64,000 nt of DNA, from the NCBI GenBank assembly GCA_002385885.1, contig DGEI01000018.1, forward strand, positions 43,123-107,122, in the 5' to 3' direction. The notes beneath the pieces were generated by a model, which saw only the letters and a list, made by a program, of their open reading frames with translations, was not told the DNA's origin and did no database searches. Shown here piece after piece: positions 43,897 through 52,671 of the stretch. A program made the translations under genes and the position numbers. The stretch comes from Firmicutes bacterium UBA3930. Lineage in GTDB: Bacteria; Bacillota; Clostridia; Caldicoprobacterales; Caldicoprobacteraceae. Numbering within the stretch: the first letter of the stretch is position 1; every line of letters starts with the position of its first letter.

Positions 43897-44490
43897 ATGG
43901 ATCCGTATAAAATATTGGGAGTTAACCCTGGAGCTTCTTCCCAGGAGATAACAAAAGCTTATACTGAAATGATAAAGAGGTATCGTTCAGACAGATTTGC
44001 CGATACTGTCCTGCAAGAAGTGGCGCAGCAAAAGCTGCAGGAGGTAGAACAAGCCTATTTGGTGCTGATAGGTAAGAATATGGATGAAAGCCCGGGGTTA
44101 AGAGATGAATTGTCTGGAGAGCAGACAGGCAGCGGGGAGATAAATACTTATCAGCAGATCCGCCGGCTTATTCAGCTTGGGCGGCTGGAACAGGCCGAAA
44201 CAATATTATCGGACTCCGAGGCTAAAACAGCCCAGTGGTATTATCTTTCAGGGATTATACTGTGGAAGAAAGGCTGGTATTCGGAAGGGCGCTCTTACAT
44301 TCAACAGGCTGTTAATATGGAGCCCCAAAATCGTGAGTATAATGAAACATTAAACCGTATAATGAGAGCATATTATCCATTTCACAACATTACAGGCTAT
44401 TCAAAGAGCTCTGCCTTTGATTTATGCAATTGCCGGGCTTTGCTGCACTGTAATAATTTTTTGTTAAAATGCATCTGTAGGGATAAATAG
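43897..44490 (+). CDS. J-domain-like protein with degenerate HPD motif and Cys-rich tail
   Basis: ATG 43897 (after ATGGGGG) gives 197 residues. Residues 1-60 look like a J domain (MDPYKILGVNPGASSQEITKAYTEMIKRY), but the invariant HPD that stimulates Hsp70 reads RSD. The middle is TPR-like (IRRLIQLGRLEQAETILSDSEAKTAQWYYLSGIILWKKGWYSEG). The last 25 residues are Cys-rich (CNC, HC, CIC). Clostridial J-domain proteins of this type often end in a Cys-rich segment, though usually with a GGDLI-like motif that is not obvious here, so a late frameshift is possible. Role unknown. Confidence 0.75.
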   Translation: MDPYKILGVNPGASSQEITKAYTEMIKRYRSDRFADTVLQEVAQQKLQEVEQAYLVLIGKNMDESPGLRDELSGEQTGSGEINTYQQIRRLIQLGRLEQAETILSDSEAKTAQWYYLSGIILWKKGWYSEGRSYIQQAVNMEPQNREYNETLNRIMRAYYPFHNITGYSKSSAFDLCNCRALLHCNNFLLKCICRDK

Positions 44491-44602
44491 CTCAATTTTT
44501 TTATTTTTCACTGGCATTAATGGGAATAATATGTTAAAATAATACAGCAAGGCCTTTTTTAAAAGGCTAATAATAATTGAATATGGTTTGCTTTCAATCT
44601 GG

Positions 44603-44769
44603 AACGCTGAATTCTTCTAAAGGAAGAAGCGGGGGAACCATTTATTGGGGTGAATCCTCTCTGAAACCGGATGCATATTGTATTTTGGTTCAGAGGGGTA
44701 GGGTTACACTCTTCAATCCGAACCCGTCAGCTAACCTCGTAAGCGTGGCAAGAGGAGATTGATAGCGTT
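44603..44769 (+). promoter_or_regulatory. Cyclic di-AMP riboswitch (ydaO/yuaA class)
   Basis: The closing stem is AACGCT (44603-44608) with AGCGTT (44764-44769). The class-specific conserved blocks are present: AAGCGGGGGAACCA (44627-44640), TTGGGGTGAATCC (44644-44656), GGTAGGGTTACACTCTTC with its variable hairpin before it, and AACCCGTCAGCTAACCTCGT (44721-44740) followed by AAGCG. This matches my knowledge of the ydaO consensus very closely. In that class c-di-AMP binding favours termination. The downstream hairpin (44796-44830) supplies the off switch. The controlled genes are the opine-dehydrogenase-like and B12-protein genes. Confidence 0.93.
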
Positions 44770-44795
44770 GTGTTGCCTTTGTATTCAGGCAGTAT

Positions 44796-44830
44796 AAAAA
44801 AGCTATGGATCTCCATGGCTTTTTATTTTT
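44796..44830 (+). terminator. Riboswitch expression-platform terminator
   Basis: AAAAAGCTATGG pairs with CCATGGCTTTTT (one G-U pair) around a 4-base loop, followed by ATTTTT. It stands between the c-di-AMP aptamer and the first controlled gene, about 70 bp before its ATG. Confidence 0.88.
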
Positions 44831-44898
44831 CCCAGATTTAACCAGAAACGATTATTATTTATTAACATATAAGCACATAGAAGAGGAGGGATTTAGGT

Positions 44899-46023
44899 AT
44901 GAAGAAATGTTATGCAGTTATTGGAGCAGGAAACGGCGGTATTGCTATGGCAGGTTATCTGGCTTTGCAGGGATTTAAGGTAAATCTTTATAACAGAACA
45001 AAAGAAAGAATAAAATTACTAATGAAGGATCCGCGCATTGAACTCACCGGCTGTGTGGAAGGTACGGGACTGCTTAATATTGTGACCGACAATATCAGGG
45101 AAGCAATACGGGATGCGGATATTATAATGGTTACGATACCGGCTGTAGGGCATTATCATCTGGCAAAGATAATGCAGCCTTATCTGAGGGATGGACAGAT
45201 CATAGTGCTTAATCCCGGACGTACGGGAGGAGCTCTGGAGGTATATGGGACATTAAGGAAATATGGTTGTGAAAGAGAGATTATTGTAGCCGAAGCCCAA
45301 ACATTTATCTATGCCTGCCGTGCTACAGGACCTCAAAGCGCCAGAATTTTCAGTGTAAAGAAGGAGGTGGCGCTGGCAGCAATACCCTCAGCCTATACGC
45401 GTAAAGTGATAAACTTTTTATCTGAAGCCTATCCTCAATTTGTGCCGGCCAAGGATGTGATGGAAACCAGCCTGAACAACTTTGGCGCCATATTTCATCC
45501 TGCGCCGACACTTCTAAACAGCAGTCATATTGAGAGAGGGCAACCCTTTGACTACTATCTTGAAGGGATTACTCCTTCGGTAGGACGGATGCTGGAAAAA
45601 CTTGACGAAGAACGAATGAAAGTGGCCAGGGCTGTGGGAGTTAAAGCCATATCAGCACTGGAGTGGCTGGAAGAGGTATATGGCGCAAAGGGCAGTTCAA
45701 TATATCAGGCAATTCAGAATAACCTGGCTTATAAGGGGCTCACGGCTCCGAAGGGATTGGACACCCGTTATATCTATGAAGATGTTCCCTGCAGCCTGGT
45801 TCCCATGGCATCGCTGGCTGTCCATATGGGGATTGATACACCGGTAATGAATACCATAATCCAGCTTGCAAATATAATGACGGGATGTAATTTCTGGACT
45901 GAAGGAAGAAACGTGGAAAAGCTTGGCATTAAAGGCCTCTCGCCTATGGAAATACATCAGTTGGCAAGAACCGGAAGAGCAAGCATTTCCCGTACTGATC
46001 AAATGGAGGTGATGGTAGGATGA
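44899..46023 (+). CDS. Opine (octopine/nopaline-type) dehydrogenase family protein
   Basis: An NAD(P)-dependent enzyme of 374 residues. The N-terminal Rossmann fold has AVIGAGNGGIAMAGYLALQGFKVNLYNR, and IMVTIPAVGHYHLAKIMQPYLRDGQIIVLNPGRTGGALE follows. The C-terminal octopine-dehydrogenase-type helical domain carries NNFGAIFHPAPTLLNSSHIE, with the Asn and His region used in catalysis by the family. Family members reductively join an amino acid to an alpha-keto acid to give opines. The substrate here is unknown. The ATG follows GAGGAGGG. Its 3' end overlaps the next gene by 4 bp (ATGA), so the two proteins are probably made together, under the c-di-AMP riboswitch upstream. Confidence 0.82.
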   Translation: MKKCYAVIGAGNGGIAMAGYLALQGFKVNLYNRTKERIKLLMKDPRIELTGCVEGTGLLNIVTDNIREAIRDADIIMVTIPAVGHYHLAKIMQPYLRDGQIIVLNPGRTGGALEVYGTLRKYGCEREIIVAEAQTFIYACRATGPQSARIFSVKKEVALAAIPSAYTRKVINFLSEAYPQFVPAKDVMETSLNNFGAIFHPAPTLLNSSHIERGQPFDYYLEGITPSVGRMLEKLDEERMKVARAVGVKAISALEWLEEVYGAKGSSIYQAIQNNLAYKGLTAPKGLDTRYIYEDVPCSLVPMASLAVHMGIDTPVMNTIIQLANIMTGCNFWTEGRNVEKLGIKGLSPMEIHQLARTGRASISRTDQMEVMVG

Positions 46024-47666
46024 GAAAAATAATTGCAGCAACTATTGGTAATTGTGTTCATGTAGCCGGAACCATAAATTTCTTGTCACTGGCAGAGAAG
46101 GAAGGATACAACACCAGGTTTTTGGGTGCAGCCGTGGATATAGATCGGCTGATGGAAGCGGTAAAGGCAGAAAAACCTGACTATGTGGGTGTAAGCTATA
46201 GGCTGACTCCTGAGCCTCTCAGAGAGCTTTTGAAAGAGCTGGGAGAAAAAATTCATCAGGCGGATTTGAAGGATATCAAATGGCTTTTTGGAGGCACCCA
46301 GCCTACTGCGGCGGTAGCCCGGGAAAGTGGAATATTTTATAAGGTGTTTGATGGGAATGAAGATGTTGATGAAGTCCTGGGATTTTTGAGAGGTAGGGTG
46401 CTGCTTAAAGCAGAGGATTATCCTGCGGATTTGATTTCCCGGATTAATTCCAAGTACCCCTATCCAATACTAAGACATCATCTTGGCCTGCCTTCTGTGG
46501 AGGAAACAATTAAAGCTGCAGAAAAGGTTGCTGAAAGCAAAGTTTTGGATGTTATCTCAATTGCGCCGGATCAAAACGCCCAGGAACACTTTTTTGAACA
46601 GCACAAAATGGATTCCAGGCTTGACGGAGCGGGGGGCGTTCCTTTACGTACAAGAGAGGATTTTACTGCATTGTACAATGCTGCCCAAAGGGGTAATTAC
46701 CCGCTTCTGAGGTGTTACAGCGGTACCAATAATCTTATTGACTTTGCCCGGCTGCTTCAGGACACCATCAAAAATGCCTGGTGTGCAGTGCCCCTGTGCT
46801 GGTATAATGTTCTCGACCGGAGAGGGCCCAGGGCTGTAAGGGATTCCATCCGGGAAAACCAGATGGTCATGAAATGGCACGGTGAACGGGGGATTCCGGT
46901 GGAGGTCAACGAATCCCATCACTGGAGCCTGAGGGACGCTCACGATGCCATAGGTGTTGTTACGGCTTTTCTTGCCGCTTACAACGCAAAGAAGATGGGA
47001 GTTAAGGATTATATTGCCCAATACATGTTTAATGTGCCTCCGGCCATAGCGCCTGAAATGGATCTGGCAAAAATGCTGGCTAAGATCGAATTGATAGAAT
47101 CCCTTCAGGATGAAAACTTTAATGTGTACCGCCAGGCAAGAGCCGGCCTGTGCAGCCTGCCGGGGGATCTGGCTCAGGCCAAGGGACAGCTTGCAGCTTC
47201 GGCATATCTTGCTTTGGCCATAAAACCTCATATTTACCATGTGGTAGGTTTTTGTGAGGCGCATCACGCAGCTACGGCGGAGGATATAATCGAGAGCTGC
47301 AGGATAGTCCGCGGTGTTATCCGTAATACCTTCCTGGGAGTTGTGGATATTACAAGAGACAGCAGGGTTTTGCGCAGAAAAGATCAACTTATTGATGATG
47401 CTATGGTAATACTTGATGCAATTAAGGACTTAAATACCGGGTCAGGTGATCCCTGGGCTGATCCAGATACAATTGCCAAAGCCATTGAAACAGGCATTCT
47501 TGATGCCCCTCATCTTAAAGGGAATCCGGCAGCCTGCGGCAGGCTTATAACCCGTATGGTAAACGGTACGCTGTATGCCTATGACCCTGCTGAAAAGCGT
47601 ATTCTTACCGAAAAGGAACGTATCGCCCAGATCCTGGATGGCAGAAAAGTAAGCAAGGTTGTCTGA
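46020..47666 (+). CDS. Fused cobalamin-binding / mutase-like protein
   Basis: A 548-residue protein. Residues 1-120 look like a B12-binding Rossmann domain: ATIGNCVHVAGTINFLSLAEKEGYNTRFLGAAVDIDRLMEAVKAEKPDYVGVS. The His expected to bind cobalt is present (CVHVAG), but the Asp of the DxHxxG motif is Cys. From about residue 150 the sequence looks like a TIM-barrel mutase: LLRCYSGTNNLIDFARLLQD resembles the RHGTPDARLL region of glutamate mutase subunit E, and MGVKDYIAQYMFNVPPAIAPEMDLAKMLA is similar in place. Fusing the B12 and barrel parts in one chain differs from two-subunit glutamate mutase. Reaction and substrate are inferred only; a radical carbon-skeleton or amino-group rearrangement is possible. 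Confidence 0.65.
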   Translation: MRKIIAATIGNCVHVAGTINFLSLAEKEGYNTRFLGAAVDIDRLMEAVKAEKPDYVGVSYRLTPEPLRELLKELGEKIHQADLKDIKWLFGGTQPTAAVARESGIFYKVFDGNEDVDEVLGFLRGRVLLKAEDYPADLISRINSKYPYPILRHHLGLPSVEETIKAAEKVAESKVLDVISIAPDQNAQEHFFEQHKMDSRLDGAGGVPLRTREDFTALYNAAQRGNYPLLRCYSGTNNLIDFARLLQDTIKNAWCAVPLCWYNVLDRRGPRAVRDSIRENQMVMKWHGERGIPVEVNESHHWSLRDAHDAIGVVTAFLAAYNAKKMGVKDYIAQYMFNVPPAIAPEMDLAKMLAKIELIESLQDENFNVYRQARAGLCSLPGDLAQAKGQLAASAYLALAIKPHIYHVVGFCEAHHAATAEDIIESCRIVRGVIRNTFLGVVDITRDSRVLRRKDQLIDDAMVILDAIKDLNTGSGDPWADPDTIAKAIETGILDAPHLKGNPAACGRLITRMVNGTLYAYDPAEKRILTEKERIAQILDGRKVSKVV

Positions 47667-47830
47667 TAATACATGCGAGCGAATTTGGTTGCATGGAATA
47701 TGAACAGCTGGTATAATAAACTTAAGGCTTAACCGGACCTGCTGCTGTTATACAGCAGGCAGCTGAATAGAAGCGCAGGCAATTGTGATATGGTAATATC
47801 TTGCGCAATCAAAAAACATATCATAGAATG

Positions 47831-47976
47831 GATGACGAGTACGGGAGGTGCCGGATAAAGAAGTTCCGTGTTGAAATAATATACAAAACCGTATTCGGGC
47901 AAAATCTTAAAAAGCCGGTATTTATATTGGTTCCGCAGAGACGGCTCCTTTGAGGGCAGAGACTATCAGGTGATCA
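47831..47976 (+). promoter_or_regulatory. Probable glycine-responsive leader upstream of gcvT (degenerate)
   Basis: A structured leader precedes the glycine-cleavage operon. Its 3' part, GACTATCAGGTGATCAAACAG (47961-47981), resembles the end of a glycine aptamer (CUCUCAGG, a short linker, then ACAGAG), and the last bases run straight into a terminator stem, as in the gcvT leader of B. subtilis. ACGGGAGGTGCCGG near 47841 could be part of the 5' half. The middle does not fit the consensus well, so this could be a variant aptamer or an unrelated structure. Confidence 0.4.
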
Positions 47977-48024
47977 AACAGAGGAAATGACGACGGCTTA
48001 TGTCATTTTCCTCTGTTATTGTTT
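47977..48024 (+). terminator. Leader terminator upstream of gcvT
   Basis: AACAGAGGAAATGA (47977-47990) pairs with TCATTTTCCTCTGTT (48003-48017), one bulged T, then ATTGTTTTAAT. It lies 140 bp before gcvT inside the same transcript, so a regulatory (attenuation) role is likely. Confidence 0.85.
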
Positions 48025-48166
48025 TAATAAGCCCAGGCATAATTTATAGAATAAATAAAGTTCGGAGCCTGACTTATATTCCGGCGGGCCGGAACCGAAT
48101 AAAAGAGAAATCTCTAATAAAAAAATTCCTTTGTGCAGATGAAGTTCAGAGAGGGAGGTATGTCTG

Positions 48167-49261
48167 TTGAAAAAGACACTGCTGTACGATAAACACGTAT
48201 CTCTGGGAGCAAAGATGATTGATTTTGGCGGCTGGATGATGCCTCTTCAGTATTCAGGCATTATACAGGAACATCAGGCGGTGCGTTCTGAGGCAGGACT
48301 GTTTGATGTATCTCATATGGGAGAAATTATGGTTGAGGGAAAGGCTGCCGGGGAGTTTATACAGAGACTAATTACCAATGACATATCAAGGCTGAAGGAC
48401 TCCCAGGTTCTTTATACTCTTATGTGCTATCCTGATGGCGGAACGGTGGATGACATTTTGATATATAAACTGAACGATGATAAATACCTGATTGTGGTCA
48501 ATGCAGCCAATACGGAGAAGGATTTGGAGTGGATGGAGAGCCACCGGGAGGGAACTGTTGCAGTAAATGACGTATCGGAGCAGTACGCCCTGTTGGCGCT
48601 GCAGGGTCCCAGAGCACAGGATATCCTGCAGAAGCTTGTTGATATTCCCCTTGAGCAGCTTAGATTCTTCAGATTTATAGATGAGGTTAATATAGCAGGG
48701 ATACCCGGTTTGATATCCCGTACCGGCTATACCGGGGAAGATGGTTTTGAAGTGTATGTATCGGCCCATTCAGTATCCCGGCTTTGGGATGAGATTATGG
48801 AAGCCGGTAAAGAATACAATCTTGTTCCGGCAGGGCTGGGAGCAAGGGATACCCTGCGGTTTGAAGCTGCTCTGCCTCTGTATGGCCAGGAACTCTCCGG
48901 TGAAATTTCGCCTTTGGAAGCGGGGCTCGACAGGTTTGTCAAGCTGGATAAGGGCGGTTTCATCGGGCGTGAAGCCCTGATAAAACAAAGCAGGGATGGG
49001 GTTCAAAGAAAACTGGCAGGCCTTGAAATGGTGGATCGGGGAATAGCCAGGCACGGTTACCAGGTTAAGGCGGATGATAAAATAATAGGGCATGTTACTT
49101 CCGGAAATTTTTCCCCAACTCTGAAAAAGAACCTGGCCCTGGCACTGCTGGATACCAGGTTTGCTGAGGAAGGTACCCTGGTTGATATTTCTGTGCGTAA
49201 TAAATTATTAAAAGCAAAGGTGGTTAAAACGCCTTTCTACGTAAAGCGGTATAAAAAATGA
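48167..49261 (+). CDS. gcvT: Glycine cleavage system T protein (aminomethyltransferase)
   Basis: Transfers the aminomethyl carbon from H protein to tetrahydrofolate, releasing ammonia. The 364 residues start with the standard LKKTLLYDKHVSLGAKMIDFGGWMMPLQY. They contain the folate-site block LFDVSHMGEIMVEG near 50 and GYTGEDGFEVYV near 190. The start is TTG 48167, 7 bp after GGGAGGT; an ATG at 48160 uses the same site but opens only a 10-codon frame in another phase. Next comes gcvH after 133 bp. Confidence 0.96.
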   Translation: MKKTLLYDKHVSLGAKMIDFGGWMMPLQYSGIIQEHQAVRSEAGLFDVSHMGEIMVEGKAAGEFIQRLITNDISRLKDSQVLYTLMCYPDGGTVDDILIYKLNDDKYLIVVNAANTEKDLEWMESHREGTVAVNDVSEQYALLALQGPRAQDILQKLVDIPLEQLRFFRFIDEVNIAGIPGLISRTGYTGEDGFEVYVSAHSVSRLWDEIMEAGKEYNLVPAGLGARDTLRFEAALPLYGQELSGEISPLEAGLDRFVKLDKGGFIGREALIKQSRDGVQRKLAGLEMVDRGIARHGYQVKADDKIIGHVTSGNFSPTLKKNLALALLDTRFAEEGTLVDISVRNKLLKAKVVKTPFYVKRYKK

Positions 49262-49394
49262 GGTGGCTTTTCGTTATTCAGCTATAGGATTAGTAAGAAA
49301 GATATCATATATGCTTAAGACAAAAATTTTTGAGGGAACAATAAATATGAAGCTTTAGTATATAAACCATATAAAAAGAGGAGGTATTCCGTAT

Positions 49395-49778
49395 ATGAAG
49401 GTTGTAGATGGACTAAAATATTCAAAAGATCATGAATGGGTAAAAGTGGACGGTAACAAAGCAACAGTTGGGATTACCGACTATGCCCAGGATTCACTGG
49501 GGGATATTGTATTTGTAGACCTGCCTGAACCGGGAAGTGATGTTAATGCCGGAGATGCACCTGCCGTAGTGGAGTCGGTAAAGGCGGCTTCGGATATCTA
49601 TTCACCGGTTTCCGGAACAATTATTGAGGTCAATGCCGAGCTTGAGGTTTCTCCCGAGCTTATAAACGAAGATCCTTATAAAAACTGGATCATGGTAATC
49701 GAAATGAAAGACCCCGGTGAACTGGATAGCCTGATGGATACCGGGGAATATGAAGAGTACTGCAAAGGGGAGGCTTAA
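49395..49778 (+). CDS. gcvH: Glycine cleavage system H protein
   Basis: Lipoyl carrier shuttling the aminomethyl group between P, T and L proteins. The 127 residues form one lipoyl-domain fold, and the lipoylated lysine is K63 in [14 protein letters not shown]. The ATG follows GAGGAGG. gcvPA begins 2 bp after its stop. Confidence 0.97.
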   Translation: MKVVDGLKYSKDHEWVKVDGNKATVGITDYAQDSLGDIVFVDLPEPGSDVNAGDAPAVVESVKAASDIYSPVSGTIIEVNAELEVSPELINEDPYKNWIMVIEMKDPGELDSLMDTGEYEEYCKGEA

Positions 49779-49780
49779 GT

Positions 49781-51121
49781 ATGGGACGGTATGTTCCAAG
49801 TACCGGCAATGATCAGAGGGCTATGCTTGATGAATTGGGCCTTGAAAGTATAGATCGGCTGTTTGAGGATATACCCCGGGAGGTACGCATAAAAGGTGAG
49901 CTCAATCTGCCTGAACCCTTATCTGAAATGGAACTGGTACGGCATATGCGGGAGATAGCCGCAAGGAATAAAACGGTGGAAGATTACATATGCTTTCTGG
50001 GAGCTGGAGCCTATGATCGATATATTCCCAGCGTGGCAGGACATATTCTCTCCCGTCAGGAATTCTATACTGCGTATACTCCTTATCAGCCCGAGATCAG
50101 CCAGGGAACCCTTCAGGCAATTTTTGAGTATCAGACCATGATATGTGAGCTGACCGGCATGGAGGTGGCCAATGCATCTATGTACGACGGAGCTTCGGCG
50201 CTGGCTGAGGCGGTTTCCATGGCCTGTCAGGCAACGGGAAGGAAAAAGGTATTGATCGCTAAAAGCGTGCATCCCCAGAGCAGGCAAGTGGTACATACTT
50301 ACGGTACCTTCAGGGGCATACAGCTGTGTGAGGTAGGATATGATGATGGAAGGCTGGATATGGAAGAGCTGAAGCATATGATATCCAAAGAGGTAGCTGC
50401 CGTGGTGGTGCAGAATCCAAATTTCTTTGGAATCATTGAGCCCCTGGATGAAATAGCCGAATTATCCCATTCCCATGGCGCTTTATTTATAACCAGTGTA
50501 AATCCTGTCTCCCTTGCTGTTCTTAAACCTCCGGGTGATGCAGGGGCTGATATTGCAGTGGGAGAGGGGCAATCTCTTGGAAATCCTCTCAGCTTTGGCG
50601 GGCCATACCTGGGATTTATGGCTACCACCCGGAAACTGATGCGGAGGATGCCCGGAAGAATTGTAGGTCAAACCGCAGATACATCGGGAAGCAGGGCTTT
50701 TGTACTGACTATTCAGACCAGAGAACAGCACATACGCAGAGAAAAAGCTACTTCCAATATCTGTACAAATCAGGCATTGAACGCCCTGGCAGCAACGGTT
50801 TACCTGGCGGTAATGGGGCGGGAGGGGCTCAAAAAGGTTGCCCTGTTGTCAATGCAAAAAGCCCATTATGCTTATCAAAAGCTTAGCTCACAAGGGGGCT
50901 GTTCTGCCCTGTTTTCAGCTCCGTTTTTTGACGAGTTTGCGGTAAAAAGTCCTGTTCCCGTTGATGAGTTAAACAAGAAGCTGCTGGAAAGCGGGATTAT
51001 TGGAGGATATGATTTGGAACAGGATTATCCTGAACTGAAGAATGGCTGGCTGGTTGCCGTAACCGAAAAAAGGACAAAAGATGAGATCGATATGCTGGCG
51101 GGGAAGGTGGGAGAGCTGTGA
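49781..51121 (+). CDS. gcvPA: Glycine dehydrogenase (decarboxylating) subunit 1
   Basis: The N-terminal half of the split P protein, 446 residues, with fold type I aminotransferase architecture but without the PLP lysine, which is in subunit 2. The blocks [46 protein letters not shown] and [25 protein letters not shown] are diagnostic. The split PA/PB form is usual in Firmicutes. It overlaps gcvPB by 4 bp (GTGA). Confidence 0.97.
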   Translation: MGRYVPSTGNDQRAMLDELGLESIDRLFEDIPREVRIKGELNLPEPLSEMELVRHMREIAARNKTVEDYICFLGAGAYDRYIPSVAGHILSRQEFYTAYTPYQPEISQGTLQAIFEYQTMICELTGMEVANASMYDGASALAEAVSMACQATGRKKVLIAKSVHPQSRQVVHTYGTFRGIQLCEVGYDDGRLDMEELKHMISKEVAAVVVQNPNFFGIIEPLDEIAELSHSHGALFITSVNPVSLAVLKPPGDAGADIAVGEGQSLGNPLSFGGPYLGFMATTRKLMRRMPGRIVGQTADTSGSRAFVLTIQTREQHIRREKATSNICTNQALNALAATVYLAVMGREGLKKVALLSMQKAHYAYQKLSSQGGCSALFSAPFFDEFAVKSPVPVDELNKKLLESGIIGGYDLEQDYPELKNGWLVAVTEKRTKDEIDMLAGKVGEL

Positions 51122-52569
51122 AAGAGAGAACATTGATTTTTGAAAAGAGCAGACCGGGACGTAAGGCATATTCCCTTCCCGAATGCGATGTGCCTGCGCA
51201 AAACCTGGAAGATATGGTGCCTGAGGAGTATTTAAGGGACAAGGATGCCTTGCTACCTGAAGTCAGCGAAGTGGATGTTGTACGGCATTATACATGCCTT
51301 TCCCGTCTTAACCATGGCGTGGATTCAGGCTTTTATCCATTGGGATCATGTACCATGAAATATAACCCTAAAGTCAACGAGGATATAGCCAAATATGAAG
51401 GGTTTGTGAAGGTCCATCCTCTCCAGCCGGCAAATATGGTGCAGGGATGCTTGGAGCTCATGTTTAAAACCGATAGTTTTTTGTCGGAGATCACGGGTAT
51501 GGACAGGTTTTCCCTTCAGCCGGCTGCCGGTGCTCACGGTGAGATGACCGGGCTTATGATAATCAAGGCATACCATCATCACCGCGGCGATACGAAGAGG
51601 AATAAGATCATTGTTCCCGATTCAGCCCATGGGACAAACCCGGCTTCTGCCGCTATGGCAGGCTTTAAAATAGTGGAGGTAAAGTCTGACCAAAGGGGAG
51701 AGGTTGATCTGGAAGCGCTGAAAGCGGCAGTGGATGATGAAACAGCCGGGTTTATGCTGACAAATCCCAACACACTGGGGCTTTTTGAAAAGAATATACT
51801 GCAGATATCACGTATTATCCATGAAGCAGGCGGCCTGCTTTACTACGACGGTGCCAACATGAATGCTATACTGGGAATCGCACGGCCGGGGGATATGGGT
51901 TTTGACGTGGTTCATCTCAATCTCCACAAAACCTTCAGTACTCCCCATGGCGGCGGAGGACCGGGAGCCGGACCGGTAGGCGTGAAAAAAGAGCTGGTAC
52001 CGTTTTTGCCCATGCCGATGGTGGAATTCAAGGACGCAGAATACTATTTGGACTATGACCGGCCCCTTTCTGTCGGTATGGTTAAATCATTCTACGGCAA
52101 CTTTAATGTCGTTGTTAAAGCTTACGCATACATAATGTCGCTGGGTGCCGCGGGATTGAAAAAGGTGGCTGAAACTGCCGTCCTAAACGCTAACTATATC
52201 ATGCAGCGCCTTAAGGAATATTATTTGCTTCCGTACGACCGCTCCTGCATGCATGAGTTTGTGTTGTCAGCACAAAAGCAGAAGGAAAAAGGCGTATCGG
52301 CCATGGACATAGCAAAGCGTCTGATGGACTTTGGTTTCCATCCGCCTACGGTTTATTTCCCGCTTATTGTTAAAGAGGCCCTGATGATAGAGCCTACAGA
52401 AACTGAAAACAGGGAAACCCTCGATGCTTTTATTGAGGCACTTATTCAAATTGCCAGGGAAGCTGAGGTTGAACCTGACAGGGTTAAGCAGGCGCCTCAT
52501 GTTACACCGGTTAAGAGGCTGGATGAGGCGGGGGCTGCCAGGAACCCGGTATTGAGATGGATTCCATGA
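51118..52569 (+). CDS. gcvPB: Glycine dehydrogenase (decarboxylating) subunit 2
   Basis: The PLP-bearing half of the P protein: 483 residues. The Schiff-base lysine lies in [24 protein letters not shown] near residue 270. [14 protein letters not shown] and [14 protein letters not shown] near residues 75-140 are also diagnostic. The GTG start overlaps the stop of gcvPA (GTGA). The lpd gene for the L protein is not here. A terminator follows. Confidence 0.97.
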   Translation: MKERTLIFEKSRPGRKAYSLPECDVPAQNLEDMVPEEYLRDKDALLPEVSEVDVVRHYTCLSRLNHGVDSGFYPLGSCTMKYNPKVNEDIAKYEGFVKVHPLQPANMVQGCLELMFKTDSFLSEITGMDRFSLQPAAGAHGEMTGLMIIKAYHHHRGDTKRNKIIVPDSAHGTNPASAAMAGFKIVEVKSDQRGEVDLEALKAAVDDETAGFMLTNPNTLGLFEKNILQISRIIHEAGGLLYYDGANMNAILGIARPGDMGFDVVHLNLHKTFSTPHGGGGPGAGPVGVKKELVPFLPMPMVEFKDAEYYLDYDRPLSVGMVKSFYGNFNVVVKAYAYIMSLGAAGLKKVAETAVLNANYIMQRLKEYYLLPYDRSCMHEFVLSAQKQKEKGVSAMDIAKRLMDFGFHPPTVYFPLIVKEALMIEPTETENRETLDAFIEALIQIAREAEVEPDRVKQAPHVTPVKRLDEAGAARNPVLRWIP

Positions 52570-52601
52570 GACCTTTCTGCTATTTGCCTTTGCCAAAAAA
52601 C

Positions 52602-52636
52602 AAGGAGCAGCTTTTTTGTTAGCTGCTCCTTTTATA
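52602..52636. terminator. Terminator between gcvPB and pckG
   Basis: AAGGAGCAGCT and AGCTGCTCCTT form a perfect 11-bp stem with an 8-base loop, followed by TTTAT on the plus strand. On the minus strand the same stem is followed by GTTTTTTGG, so it can serve both convergent genes. Confidence 0.85.
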
Positions 52637-52671
52637 ATGGTATTATTTTTATACTATATTATCCTACTCAA

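Noticed and set aside
44577..44762. 61-codon plus-strand open frame before the opine dehydrogenase gene
   Set aside because: It lies almost wholly inside the c-di-AMP riboswitch aptamer and lacks a ribosome binding site.
46644..47387. 247-codon minus-strand open frame opposite the B12-protein gene
   Set aside because: It is antisense to a well-supported coding frame with clear domain signatures, has no ribosome binding site, and its composition looks like an antisense shadow.
48079..48095. TTCCGGC/GCCGGAA hairpin before gcvT considered as a second terminator
   Set aside because: No T-run follows and the loop would be only two bases; the terminator at 47977-48024 is the convincing one.
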